Below, one piece after another: positions 10,735-22,370 of a stretch of DNA of 64,000 bases; the stretch's first letter is position 1, and every line of letters begins with the position of its first letter. The position numbers were made by a program, and so were the translations under genes. This DNA is from Gracilariopsis chorda (lineage: Eukaryota > Rhodophyta > Florideophyceae > Gracilariales > Gracilariaceae): assembly GCA_003194525.1 (NCBI GenBank), contig NBIV01000347.1:1-64000 (forward strand), written 5' to 3'. The notes beneath the pieces were generated by a model that saw only the letters and a list, made by a program, of their open reading frames with translations, was not told where the DNA came from and searched no databases.

Positions 10735-13700
10735 ATGGCTTCCACTGGGAATAAGATAAACGCGCCATCACGGAAACGGACTCTGAGGAAGCCTGTTTCG
10801 CCAAAGAGCCGCGTTATCGACATGCCGACCACGCGAGGCAAAGCGAAGAGCCGGGGCGCCACCCGAACTGCCAGCCACCCTGAGCCATCAATTGGGGGCA
10901 ATACGGGTCAGGAGCTTAAGGGCGATGCGGAGGTCAATCTGTTCGTACGAGTTGGGAGTAGTGATGCGTGATGAGTAGGAAAGGCGAAATTGCTCGGTGT
11001 GGGCGTTGCTGGGGGCCGGGGACGACACTCTGTCGTTCTCTACACAACAATCTCCTGTCCTCTACGCAGAGACCTGGAGAGGACTTGGTGGTTATCTTTA
11101 AGACAAATATTTCGTCACACCAAGATGAGAAGTACCCTTATGTTTTGGGGGTCCCGAGGAACCGCCCGCAACTTTGACGGAGATGGTTTCAGCGGTTTTA
11201 TATGCATGGGACACTGCGATGATTAGTGTCAAAATTGAAGGCGGAGAGGGGAATGGGTCGGTTCCACCGCAGTCAGGAGCAAATGTGAAGACTGTCCACT
11301 GAATTACAGCTTCCAGGACCACTGCAAGACAAGTCAAGCGCCTTCCCGCTGTTGCTGGTACACCATCAAGCATTTTGGTGACCAAAGCGCCGGTGAAGAG
11401 CCTTGAGAGCGGTGGAGAGGCTCCGGTGAATACCCGTCAGAGCGGTGGAGGAACATCAGGTGCTCTCGCGGGCGGCTCTGGAAACCAAGGAGGCCCTGAA
11501 GTCAGAGCAAGCTCTGATGATGACGTCATAGAGGTGCCTGTACTCTCCAGGAACGATCTTGATCCGGAAGAGAGGGTTTTATATGATGACAGTGATGCTG
11601 TTCCTTCGGAAGAGGTGGATAACAGTTTGGGGGTCTTAGACATCAATCGAGATGATTATGACCAGCACAATTGCGTAATCGATATCCACAGCATTCAATT
11701 TCCGAAGAACACGGTTCGTTCGAAGAATGACAAACATCTTCGAGATACTTCGAACAAACTGAGGAAATTCGGATGGATTCCTTTTCTTGGGTCGATTGCG
11801 GTGGCCCTGTTGGAGGAAGTGCCAGTTTGTGACGCTATTGATGCGAGTGGGCGTTTGATTGTTCCTGTGGTATTGGTGGACGGCTTCCATGGAGTGAGTT
11901 TTATACTGGACCTCGAGCATGATGGTGCGAAATGGGCACGGATTACTGCTGGTTTGAACGTCACGCTTTGGGAACGGAACGACGGCCGGAAAATGACATT
12001 GAATGAGGTGTTGTGGCTGCGGAAGACGTTGAATGATTTGAGCTCCAATGTTCTGGTGATTTCCTTCGCTAATAAGATTCACACTGCTGTTTCGTTTATT
12101 CGTAATGGCGTAGAGCAGGATGGGTATGATTTGTCAAAGGTTAAAACAAGCCAAATCACGGTGGTGTTGTGGAGCAGTGAGACGAAGGGGAAAGAAGGGA
12201 AGATACGTCATTTCAATCGCCATTCTGCTCTTGTTCTGACGTTTGCGCGTAATCCCGTTCTGTTAGAGTTCTTCGATGTGGTGTGGCAGGAGACCCCTCA
12301 AACTGGAATCACTCATGTGTCTAGTGATATTCTGCTTGAAATGTCAGGGGAGAAGTTTTGTTTCACTATCAAATGTCTACAGGCGCATGTTCGAGTGAGG
12401 TCGGCGGCCACTGTGAAAATGGGACCGTTTGAGGATTTCCGAAAGTGCTTCTTCGACTGCGCTTCTAGAACGTATGACATTTGCAGTGAGCTGAGGAGTT
12501 CCATGAAGGAGAAAAAGAATGTACAGGAAGTGATGAATACCACGGTTACCATCGGCGATTCTGACCAGACTGTGTCAAAGTATATCATATCTCGTCTAGG
12601 GAAGTGGTATAAGAAATAGAAACGCAGTTCACTGGAGTCCAGAGTGAGTAATAAGGTGAAAGAGGTTCGAAGGACGTTGTCAAGCGCTTTGTCGGGCATG
12701 CAGGGACAGGATGCTACTGCTGCTGCTCCCTCTGCCGCCGATGTGGAGGTGGTCGAGTTGCTTGGTCTGAATGAAGAAGCTGCTCAGGAGCCTCCAAACG
12801 CTGACCAGGAGGCTCGAAGAAGTAAGCGAATATCAAAGAAGCGTAAAGTGGAGGTCCTGGACGAAGATGAAGATGAAGAGTCAGTTGATTTTGAGCCACC
12901 TGTGAAGAGGCAGAGACGATCGAATCGTAAGCCGACTGCACCTGGTGTGAAGCGACATGGCTTTGGTATCTCGCAGGAGGTGGTGGAGGTGCTGCGTAGT
13001 ATGGAAAGGAGAGATTTGAAGAGGTGGTTGACAGCACAGGAGATTATTGTGCTCGAGTTAAGCGAGGATGAAGCTCAGGAGGACTTTGTGGATGATGAGG
13101 AAGACGAGGCAGAGGAGCAGCAAACCGCAGGCAGCTTTGACGATAAGAATCCTGACAAGCTTCCAGCTGGCTTAAGTACGCCAGGAGAGCTGGCTATGGG
13201 AGCGGACATGTCTTGGGTAGACGAGGTATACTCGTTGCCGAGTGAGTGGCCTGCAAGTGGAAATGCAGTGAAGCATTCCCATCCATGGGTGCAGAGGATA
13301 AATCTGAGGAAGCACCATCGGGCGGAGTGCCTATCACCTGATGAATTCTGAATGGTTCATCATGCTGTGTACTGGCGTGCGTCGCGCAACATGCACAAAG
13401 AGATGAGTACTACGACACGTGCAGTGCTGGGCGTGAAGATGCCGTCATCAGGAACGGCATCGAACGAAGAGGAAGCGTTATGGATGGCCGCTTTTGAGAG
13501 AGAGGACTTGGCTCGTGTTTACTTTGCAAAGAAGAGGGTGGAGCTGTCGGAGAGAGGGTTTTGTGTGCTGGAGAATTTCGAGACAGATGAAGGCATGGAG
13601 TGTGAGGCTTCGAAGAGGGGACTGCAAATGAACGAAGATGTGATAGGAGAACTGATGGACTTCTTCAAACGCGACTTTGTTTCGCAACCGGATCTCACGA

Positions 13701-14604
13701 ACGAAGCGAATCGTGTTTTCTGGAATATGATCATCAATGAAGGAGGGGTAAAGGATGTTAAGAATGGTATCAAGGCGGTGGGGCGTTTCATCACCACCAA
13801 ACTAGGGATTGCGGACAGAATTGAGGAGCTTGAAAATGGTGCAGTTCTTGCTCAAAAGAGAGCCATGTTGGATGCAAGGCTCGGTCAGATTGCAGCGGCT
13901 CTCGGGTTGTCTGAAGGTGGAATGATGTATGCCCCTCACACGGGTTGCCGTATCCTTTGTAATGGAGACGATTGTCCGAGGCAGGTGCTACACACGGATT
14001 TCAGGGGTTTGACGGAGAATGACAGGATGAGAGATGTGACCCGGGGTATTTTGCAATGGCATCGGAACCGGATGCGTTCATGATTTGGGTTCGTGAACGG
14101 TCAAGTACTGTAACAATGACACGGGGTAACTTGAAAGAGCTTTCAGCTTCTATGATGGTTTGGAAGTTCAGAGTTCCACCGTTTTCCGTGTTCATTGGAA
14201 GAGGGGATGTATTTCATGCTGGGTATGGGTACAATGATGCAATAGCGAAAGGCTATTGCATGCGATACCATATGTACTTTGTAACTGAGGGATACAATCT
14301 CCCGGATGCGGTGCATAGGCAAAGCGGTTTTCGCCCTCCCTTTTTTAATGATGAAGAGGACCGTGGCGATTTATGTGAGGTGGGAGGAGGGGAAGAGGAG
14401 CGGGGAGATGAAGCTGACGATAGAGATGTAGTTATGCAAGAAGCCGAAGGTGAGAACCCGTCGGATGAGGAGGACGATGAGAATATACTGAGACCAGCTG
14501 AAATGAACACTGATGGAGATTATGAACAGGAGGATGACGATGAGGGTGACATGGTTCCTAAAGGAGCAGAGGTTCTGATAGGGGAGGACGATGAAAGCGA
14601 TTGA
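10735..14604 (+). pseudogene. Large protein with probable Fe(II)/2-oxoglutarate dioxygenase C-terminus, interrupted
   Basis: A basic N-terminus (ATG 10735, MASTGNKINAPSRKRTLRKP) is followed by a long frame from 11303 to 14083 interrupted only by TAG at 12617-12619 and TGA at 13349-13351. A one-base frame change near 14040 (gacccgggg) then leads into the last frame to 14604. Dioxygenase marks are HTD at 13991-13999 (HxD metal pair), GYFAMASEPDAFMIWV in the second frame, GDVFHAGYGYN with the distal His at 14215-14217, and Arg at 14263-14265 for 2-oxoglutarate. The spacing fits the PhyH/cupin-like double-stranded beta-helix. About residue 160 of the main frame, VVLVDGFHGVSFILDLEHDG loosely resembles the D-G-x-H-R box of ParB-like domains, but the Arg is Gly. 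The middle and the tail are very acidic. An intron may join 10735-10970 to the main frame. Confidence 0.55.
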
Positions 14605-15204
14605 TAATGATAAGTAAACTAGTGATATACGTTTGTTAAATCTGATGATTGCTTGTTGATCTTTATAATGAATGTTTATAGTGAATGTTTATAGTGAATG
14701 GGAGAGTTTTACTACGATGGGGATTACTTTTTATGCAGCTTCATTCGAATGATGCGTAATAATGAAGGGATGATGTCTACAAAGATTTCGCTTTGTTATA
14801 TTCCATAAAGAATGGTCTACAAATATGAGAAGAAACTTGGGATGGGTATATTGGAGGGGAGAATGAAGGGGCAGCTCATATGACACACGAATGGATGTAA
14901 AGATGAGTATGGGATTATGTATGAGAATTGAAGGTGATTGTACGGATGTGAAGGATCCCATTGTTATAGCCAAATACCGCGATTGTCCATTCTGTTGATA
15001 TAGAAAGTACTGGTTCTTTTCATACATGAATTCATTGCGGCGTGCTTGATGTATGAAGAAGAGTAAAAAGGGTGAAGGCATTATCGTGTAGAGGTTCAAA
15101 ATATTGTTTTGTGTGTTGGGAAGGACAAGGGGTGAGCAAATGAGAAGATGATAAGCTGTGCATTAAAGCAGTGACAAAGTTGGTTCAAGTGAAGAGGTGG
15201 GAGA
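14605..15204. other. AT-rich spacer, nothing recognised
   Basis: AT-rich region after the dioxygenase-like gene. It contains a short tandem of atgtttatagtga (about 14669-14700). A 122-codon minus-strand frame (15099-14731) shows no recognisable features. Confidence 0.5.
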
Positions 15205-15270
15205 TTCATTATCGACTTTTGAAAATTCATTCACGACTCTTGAACATTCATTCACGACTCTTGAAGATTC
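15205..15270. repeat. About 21-bp tandem repeat, 3 units
   Basis: Three imperfect copies of attcattcacgactcttgaa. The 12-mer acgactcttgaa appears exactly at 15233-15244 and 15254-15265, and once more at 244-255 near the other side of the candidate composite element. Confidence 0.85.
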
Positions 15271-15465
15271 ATGTCATTTCAGAACATACACACGCACCAT
15301 GACTACTATTTGAAATTTTCGGTCAGTGAGCTTGGGGTTGGGACGATGATCGGAGGGGATGGTGGGGAGGGAGGTGTGGGCGAGTGTGGTCGAGGAGGAG
15401 GGGTAGGGGGAGGTGGACGGAGACGAATGGATGGGTTCTACCGCGATGTGAAGGAACTATAGAGA

Positions 15466-15957
15466 AGCGCTGGGGGAGGACTTAAGGAGCTTTTGGATGA
15501 TTGTATTGAGGAGGTTTTCGTGGAGTTTGGAGGGATGGTTCTGAGTGCGTCGGAGGAAGGAGTGCCGATGGGTGCTGTGGCTACGTTGCGCCGAAGGGTG
15601 AGGGAGGCTGGGGTGTGGGCAGAGCAGCACCTCGATGGGGTTGTGGCGTGTGTGGGAGAGGAGCTGGGGAGGCTGTGGGAGGAGAATGAGGAGTTGCGAG
15701 GACGGATTTTGGAGTTGGAGAAGCGGCTTTTACTGGTGGACAGGGCTGTGCATCTAGTCGAGGATATGCGGAACAAGATGTATGGAGGTGGAGGGGAAGG
15801 TGGGGTGGGAGGTGCTGTCGGGTGTGTGTCTCTGGTTACTCCTGGAGGTAGAGGGGGCGTGAAAAAGAGGTTGGAGGAGAAGGACGAAGAAGGATTGGAG
15901 GTTACGAGTCGGTTGAAGAGGAGGCATGGAAAGAGAGAAGAGGGAGAAGAAGGCTAG
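15466..15957 (+). CDS. Hypothetical coiled-coil protein frame, Gly-rich tail
   Basis: Open frame of about 160 codons after a TAG. No early ATG exists (the first usable codon is TTG at 15493), so an upstream exon or decay must be assumed. It has a convincing heptad stretch, GRLWEENEELRGRILELEKR, followed by a Gly-rich segment and a Lys/Arg/Glu end. The strand is strongly G-rich, so open frames are cheap here. It lies 0.9 kb downstream of the dioxygenase-like gene and may belong to the same mobile block or to none. Not recognised. Confidence 0.25.
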   Translation, partial: SAGGGLKELLDDCIEEVFVEFGGMVLSASEEGVPMGAVATLRRRVREAGVWAEQHLDGVVACVGEELGRLWEENEELRGRILELEKRLLLVDRAVHLVEDMRNKMYGGGGEGGVGGAVGCVSLVTPGGRGGVKKRLEEKDEEGLEVTSRLKRRHGKREEGEEG

Positions 15958-17022
15958 TGATGTTTAGGAGTGTGGTTGAGGCTGTTAGGACGACGGAATG
16001 GGTGGTATTGGAATCTGATGCGCGGTGCGTCGGGTGTTTGAGAACGGAGAGCGCTGCCCAGATGAGTTGCTGAGGATGAGTTGGAAGTCAAACTAGGGCA
16101 GTATGAAGTTTGAAATTCAAAAGATGGAAATAAATTTGTTAGTTTTGGTTGGGTGCTCGAAATGGCGCCGGCCGCGCAGCAGCCAGTGCCATTTCGAGAT
16201 CGGTATCTAGCTTTTAGTATAGAATTAACTTGCTCCAAACTTGAAAATAGCAATGCGCAGTGCAGGTGAGGGAAGGCTCTGTAAGATATGGAAGTTTGAA
16301 TTCCAAAAATGTTTTTTTTTACTTGGCAATGCGCCAGAAACTAGCAGAATCTATCATTTTCGTAGTATTTTTGAGCTTTTGCCTAAGAAACTTGCGATCT
16401 AACACCTTTATTTAGCATTCCGAGAACACCGACGAACTTATTTAATTAGTTCAGATATTTCTAGTGAACCCTACTTAGGCACGAGTGACCTCGCAGTTGC
16501 CAGTCCAAAGTAAAACCATCCAAGTGTGCCTCTAACTACAATTGCCCTTGCCGAGTTACGACTCCTTGCGGAGACTATCCACGAGTGGATTCCATTTATT
16601 TATCCCATTAGGAACACTCAGGTTATCTGCATCACACTGCCCGTCGGGCTGCTAACTCTATTGTTATTATCGTTTGTGTTTCCTTTCCAAGACCGGTTTC
16701 CGACCCTGCATAGGGATACTTTTTTTTGTTTTCCCCTGGTTTCTTTGGTTGGCTTGCGTGCGCACGAATCTCGTCCCCGTTTTCTGGTTGTTTTCACGCT
16801 TTCAGATACTGACACAGAGTACACCGGATCCGGTACAGAATCTCTTCCGAGGCCCTAGCCTCTGTAGATTATTCCTGAATCCCCCTAAGAGTTACGCCCT
16901 AACTTTGGGGTAACAAATGGCTCTGCTTGCAGGCCTACCTCTTTCGAGGGCAAGGCTTCGAACGCCTTGAGGTGCACTTCCCGCCACCGGGTTTTGCTCT
17001 ACAAAATCCTTCTGTGCTGGTG
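15958..17022. other. Intergenic region up to the LTR element
   Basis: No coding frame was recognised. It contains a GC-rich hairpin at 16156-16198, a T-run near 16311, and a poorly conserved stretch (16,520-17,022) that borders the 5' LTR. The last 5 bp (tggtg) serve as a possible target-site duplication with tagtg after the 3' LTR. Confidence 0.5.
16156..16198. repeat. Perfect 11-bp hairpin with GC-rich loop
   Basis: ctcgaaatggc (16156-16166) is perfectly complementary to gccatttcgag (16188-16198). The 21-nt loop contains gccggccgcgc. Possible terminator, foldback remnant or transposon end; no adjacent gene decides. Confidence 0.7.
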
Positions 17023-17575
17023 TGTGATACGGTGAGATCTGACCACATGGGGAGTGCAACGTGTTCTGGACCAATTGGTGAGTGTGCCACGTGGGTTAGA
17101 GTGGCTAACTAATTAGTTTTCTATAATATTTAATTATTTTAGATAGGTAGTGACTCCCCGCTACTTTGGTGTGGGGCCATGCTACTAGGACCGGCCCCAA
17201 CGTACGCCACGTAGCCGAGTGCACGTGAGGTTGAGTCTCGCTCACCCTTAAGGTGGGTGCTGCACTCCCTCAACAAGCATGATAAAGGCAAGCACCTCTT
17301 GGCTAAGTGTGGTACCAAATGGTTTCTACTGTCAACCTCTTGGTTTACCTAAGACTATTCAGGCTTTACTAAACCGTGTGCACCGTACTACCATCCATAA
17401 CAATTGGGTACGGTAAGCCCTCCTGGTTATCTTGCGCCCCTAGTAGTTTGGTGCTGCCATACCCACTCGGCTACCCAACGTTCACCCTTCAAGTCGAGCC
17501 CTTTTCGTGCTCCCACCAAAGGTTTTCCAAACGGACTACCCCACTGGTACTTGACACCCGATCAGTTGTACCACA
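17023..17575 (+). repeat. 5' LTR
   Basis: 553 bp, TGTGATAC to GTACCACA. It is homologous along its length to 26366-26920; shared blocks include tttggtgtggggccatgcta and gccacgtagccgagtgcacg. The primer-binding site should follow directly: tggtctctcaaac begins at 17579. Confidence 0.92.
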
Positions 17576-17800
17576 TTTTGGTCTCTCAAACTAGATTTGG
17601 AACTAAAACTATTGGTTTTGGGAAGAAGAATTTAAGAAAGAAGTGTATTTTGAACACCACGTAGTTTGGTTATCACTAGAAAGCGATTTTGTGAAACATT
17701 AGTTGACCAATTGGATATACCGCAACCAAACAGAAGGTCCAGAGGTTCATTGATTCGAGGAACTGGCGCGACATAGTCCCAGGGATTCACCGAACCAAGG

Positions 17801-19852
17801 ATGGACAACCAGGAGGAACCCTTGAGAAGAACTACCGTACAGGTCTACGCCGGCAAAGGGGAGCAGACAGCGAAGCATGCCACCCCCCCCAGTAACCAAT
17901 GTAGCAGAGACAGCTTCTACAGTGGGGCCGAGGACTGGTGCCACATCTGACCAGCTGGTAGAAGAAAAGGAACGGAGAAAACTAATATGGGGCTACCCAA
18001 GTTGGAGTTGGATACAATTACCAAGATGGTGGTTGGCCGTACTCCACACCAGCTGGCCGACCAAATACTCCCATTGGTTTTCCAATTCCTGTAGCATAGC
18101 GCTCGGGAATATATTGAAAATATGGTACAGGAATCCCTGCAGGAACACCAAGTGATGGCCTCGCAGAGCCCGCAAATCATCTCCGGTACTGACACCAACC
18201 GCTCAGGGTAATCCATAGGTTTTATCTGTCATGCAGGCTATCCAGCCATCTCTTTCTATTAACCAAACTGGTGGAAAGCTTCACGACTCATTTCGGAAAT
18301 GGGCAGACCTTCAGGTAGACGAAGGCCCGGGGTATATATACCTTCCGCAACCAACTGGTGGAACCAAGCAGGGACCAAAAGGAGAGGAACCTGATGGTGA
18401 TGGTTCGTCGAGCTCCGAGGATGAGCGGCGAAGGATACCAAAAGGAAAGAAGAAGACCAATAGGAGAAGAAAAAGGGCCGTGGATCGGACATTGACTCCT
18501 CGGACTCCAGTACCCATACGGAGCCGTCGGAGGATGACGAGCACCGTGAAATTAGGAGAACGAGGAAGGAAAACCACAGTAAGAAGGTGAAGAAAAACCG
18601 TAAAAGAAAGATCAAACGGTATGACTCATCCGATGACGATGAGTTCTATACGGATTCGGACTGGGAGGTTATTTGGCCGTTGAAAGAATTGCTTACCAAA
18701 GTGGTTGACTACAGAACCTACAGGTTACGGAACCGGGATTCTGATTATACCTGACAGGTAGCTCAGAAGATTAGCAAGCAGTACAAATGGCTTGGTTTCC
18801 GAATGGGTGATACTAACTTCAAAGGTGGTGATCCTATTGCCATCATTGATTTACTTCAAAGGTTCAAGATTGCTTGTGACCGGAATAGTTTCTCAGAGGT
18901 TTCAGCCATGTGCTTATCAGTTCTATTTGAAAAAGCAGGCCACATCCTCGCTTCATAGTAGGATGCAAGGAAATACCATGTCGGTTGATGAAGACCAAAC
19001 TGAGATGCTTCGTGCTTATCTGCAGGTCGTAAACTACTTTTTGGAAACCTACACTGCCGATGAGGTTATTCCAGAAGCTTCCGCTGAGCGTCTAGCTTAC
19101 TGTCAGAGCTCAGAAAAAAATGAATTGCATTTCGCAAAGTCGTTGTTTGTGATGAACTTCCGGTGCTATAATGTATTCAGCACCGCGCCGTTGAAGTCGT
19201 TGTAAGCCAATAATATCGACAAATCCATTAGGTCGAAGGTGAAGAACTACCTCGAGACAAACCAATAGGTGGACTATAACGGGCTCGAGCGATATGCGCA
19301 AGCGCTTGGAGACACTCACCAAGCCGTTCAAAGACAGCCCAGTACGGTTGTCAAGCCTGGCAAGGATAAACCGAAACGGAGGATCCTGGAGGTGGATTAT
19401 TTGTCACCCTCAGAGGACAGAGCGCACGATGTCACACCAGTTAAATCCACGGTCCACGTGGTACACACCGGGCCCGCAACTGCATCGGTCTCTCCTTCAT
19501 CTGCCTCGACGTCCCCAATAGTAACATCAGCCTCGAAGGTGTAGACCCCAGCCACGCAGGTGTCCGTCCCTGATCAACAGGTACCCGCGATACATCCAAG
19601 TGGTAGGATCCACGTCAGTGGTCTTCGTACCATAGGCCGCGTGTCCAACCGATGGACAGGACGCCAATGGGCGGAACCTGGATGGCTTTGACGGATCCAA
19701 TCCTGGGGAACCTCCATTGTTGGCTTTGCCTGTCACCTCGCCATTTGGCTACGACATGTCCTAATGTCACCCATCAGGTTAGAGCAGCGCTTTTACAGGT
19801 GCGTCAGCAAAACCATCAGGTGGTATTTGGCCAAGCGTGCATAAACCGATAG
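17801..19852 (+). pseudogene. Retrotransposon Gag with CCHC zinc knuckle, broken
   Basis: The first ATG is at 17801 (MDNQEEPLRRTTVQVYAG). Gag-like pieces continue through several frames: a Lys/Arg/Ser-rich linker (18,400-18,640), a capsid-like stretch around 18,780-18,950 (GDPIAIIDLLQRFKIACDRN), and a zinc knuckle CWLCLSPRHLATTC at 19718-19759 with exact CX2CX4HX4C spacing. Gag would form the virus-like particle and bind the RNA. Numerous stops (for example two adjacent TAGs in the frame near 18,955) show it is inactive. Confidence 0.75.
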
Positions 19853-20009
19853 CCTCAGGACAAGAAACCTCCTGGAAATCCACAGGGCAGTCTAGTCACT
19901 GGTGCGGAGACGGCAGAAAGAGCCGCCATCGTACCACCACATGCGGAAAACGCCAAAAGGATGGGCCACAGGCCAATCCCACCCGGTCCCATTCTAAAGG
20001 CCTACAGAT

Positions 20010-20550
20010 ACCAGCTGGCTTTTGTATGGGTTTTCGCTTTGTGGTCACTGAAGAGGAAGCATTAGAAGACCAATCGGTACCTATTTGCTTTCTGAAGCAT
20101 GATAACTACAAGGTAAACATCAAAATTGTGTTTTCTGTTGACCATTTGGCTCTGTGTACCGCCATATTGGATACAGGAGCTGGATCAAACCTGGATAATG
20201 CGAAGTTTCTATCCCCAAAGGTATTGGAAACGGTAAGACAGAGTACCATCGCAAACCCTTCGGTGGATGCAAATAAGCGACCATTAGCGTTCCGTGGAAG
20301 TAGAGAACTAATGTTAGCCATGGGAAACCTTAAGGTCCGGGTACGCTTTATCGTGATCAATCAACTGGCGACGTATCGTATCCTTGGAACTACGTTCATA
20401 AACAACTATTTCCGGGCAATTGTGCACCGTACCAGAACGATTTTGATCCATAAGGGTCCAAGAGTTGCCACTTTAGGTTGTCAAAATTCGAGAGCAACAT
20501 CAGGTCAGAGACAGGAAACCCTGTCAGCGTCAGTACCCAATAAAGTTTGA
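20010..20550 (+). pseudogene. Retroviral-type aspartic protease domain
   Basis: The frame ending at 20550 contains ILDTGAGSN (catalytic Asp at 20170) preceded by hydrophobic strands, and later YRILGTTFI, the second hydrophobic-Gly motif of retropepsins. The enzyme would process Gag-Pol. This domain is locally open. It is linked to the knuckle upstream and, after stops, to reverse transcriptase. Confidence 0.75.
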
Positions 20551-21119
20551 TTGGCGAAGTACATTCGGATTCCGCCCATGCACCAAGTGGTAGCCAAAGT
20601 GGTATGCGACCGACCGGGTTTGCTAATACTAGAAAGCCACCATAAGGTATTGGAACGCCACATGAGAATGATGGCGAATGAAATGGTGGACAATATACCG
20701 AATCAAACCTTTCAGGTATGCTTAAGCAATTTCAGCAAACATATGCTCAAATTACCCATAACCACCGTTTTCGGAATCGCATTTCCTGCTCCGGACAGCC
20801 TATTTACCCTGATACCATTAAGGTCGTCCGGAAAACTCCACTCTAAGGAGGGGGGATGGGAAGCCAGCTGCGCAAAACGAGACCTCAACCATGCCGATAA
20901 ATGTCGAAGCAACACCGACACAGGACGGAAATACCAATTGCAAGGAGGACGTAACCAAAGATTCCGAAGGGAAACTTTGTAAAGACGGCATCCTCGACCA
21001 TTTGGATCCGTTCAGGGACATGTGTTCAGGCCACCTAGGGGACATCGAGGTCATGCAATACCGTATCGACTTGGTTTTTGGAGCAAAGTCAATACACCAA
21101 TAACCATACCGGGCAGGTC

Positions 21120-22370
21120 CGAGAGCCCGAAAAGTTTGAATCCAAGAGGTGGAAAGGATGTTGAAGGAAGAGGTTATTGAGCGCGCATATGCAGAGTGGG
21201 CTAGCCCAGTGGTACTGGTTGAGAAGAAAGGAGACACAAGAATGAGGTTTTGTATAGACTATCGATAACTAAATGCCATTATGGTCAGGGATTCGTATCC
21301 GATACCCAAAGTGGAAGAATTTATCGATTCCCTCGGTGATGCGGAAGTCTTCACCACACTGGATGCCAATTGCAGTTAGTGGCAAGTGGAGATACCTGAG
21401 GATGATAGGGAAAAGACTATATTCACCTGCCATGCTGTTCTCTTCCATTTCTTACGAATGCCATTTGGTTTACGGAACGCGCCCGCTACGTCTCAGAGAG
21501 CTCTGGACATAATACTATCGATGTTAAGATGGCAGATCGCGCTGGTGTACATAGATGACGTAGTCATCTATTGTTGATCTCTTGAAGAGCACTTTGGGCA
21601 CGTCCGAACGGTGCTCCAGCTCCTGAAAGATGCAGAGGTGACTCTCAAGTTATGCAAATGTGTGTTCTTTGACCAAAACTTGGAGTATCTGGGGCATATG
21701 ATCAGCTTACGACGCCTACAGGTAGCCGAGAGGACTATCCGAGCGTTTCAGGGAGCTAGGCTCCCGAAGACCCAAACGGATATTAGCTCCTTCATTGGTT
21801 TGTGCAATGTGTACCGTGAGTTAATCAAAGGATTTGCTATGCTTGCAGCTCCCCTTAATAGGAAACTACAAAAGGGGCAACCAGATTGGTTTGGATACCT
21901 TCAGGAGCCCTAGATCGAGGCTTTTCAGAAACTGAAAGCTGCCCTGATCTCACCACCAATACTGGCTTTACTCACTTCTGGCTATCACGAAACCCTTGGT
22001 ATGGACACGTCTTACGTTCAGATAGGATGCTGCGTTATGTAGGACAAAGCAGATGTGAGCAAGGCATCGATAAATTACTAGAGTAGGGCGCTCACCAGAA
22101 CGGAGCCAAGCTACACCGTGACGGAGTACAAATGCCTAGCAGTTGTGTGGAGCATGCTGATGCTCCGTTCTTACCTTAATGGAACGAATTGTACCCTGCA
22201 GACAGATCAAGATGCCTTAAGGTGGATATTGGGCCTCGAAGACGCTTCCAGAGGGCTAGCCAGATGGGAGTTGAGACTCTTAGAGTTCGAGTATGAGGTA
22301 CAGTACCGCCCAGGGATAAAGCATATCGTGGCCGATGTCATGTCACACTTGAATACCAATGGGTTGGAAA
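21120..22370 (+). pseudogene. Reverse transcriptase and RNase H, several stops
   Basis: The RT blocks are in order: LKEEVIERAYAEWASPVVLV, MRFCIDYR, then TAA, LDANCS, then TAG, RMPFGLRNAPATSQ, and the active-site YIDDVVIYC at 21548-21574 followed by TGA. The thumb/connection ends in DISSFIGLCNVYRELIKGFA. RNase H pieces follow, with YTVTEYKCLAVVWSM and LQTDQDALRWIL and the end of the domain YEVQYRPGIKHIVADVMSHL. Stops at 21268, 21379, 21574, 21913 and near 22084 mean no activity. Confidence 0.88.

Larger units (their letters stand above)
522..14604. mobile_element. Candidate composite transposon: transposase + SET + DNA methyltransferase + dioxygenase
   Basis: This 14-kb block holds a C2H2/Plavaka-like transposase (+), then minus-strand frames for a basic protein, a SET domain and a beta-class DNA methyltransferase. 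A duplicated palindromic repeat and a divergent plus-strand gene with a dioxygenase-like C-terminus follow. All genes carry stops or frameshifts of similar severity, and no host gene lies between them. That fits one decayed large element, but two or more neighbouring elements are equally possible. Terminal inverted repeats and a target duplication were not identified, so the borders given are only those of the recognised frames. Fungal and algal KDZ/Plavaka-type elements are known to associate with TET/JBP dioxygenases, which makes the grouping plausible (family knowledge, not shown here). Confidence 0.4.

Noticed and set aside
9961-10901. Two similar minus-strand frames (103 and 150 codons) sharing FYRDGRKHYISFSRR-like sequence
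   Set aside because: They are the translation of the two 327-bp repeat units, including palindrome arms; similarity comes from DNA duplication, not protein conservation.
13352-14083. Treating this frame as an independent 243-residue gene
   Set aside because: It is in the same frame as the preceding one, separated only by one TGA, and its dioxygenase motifs continue after a frame change; it is better read as part of one interrupted gene.
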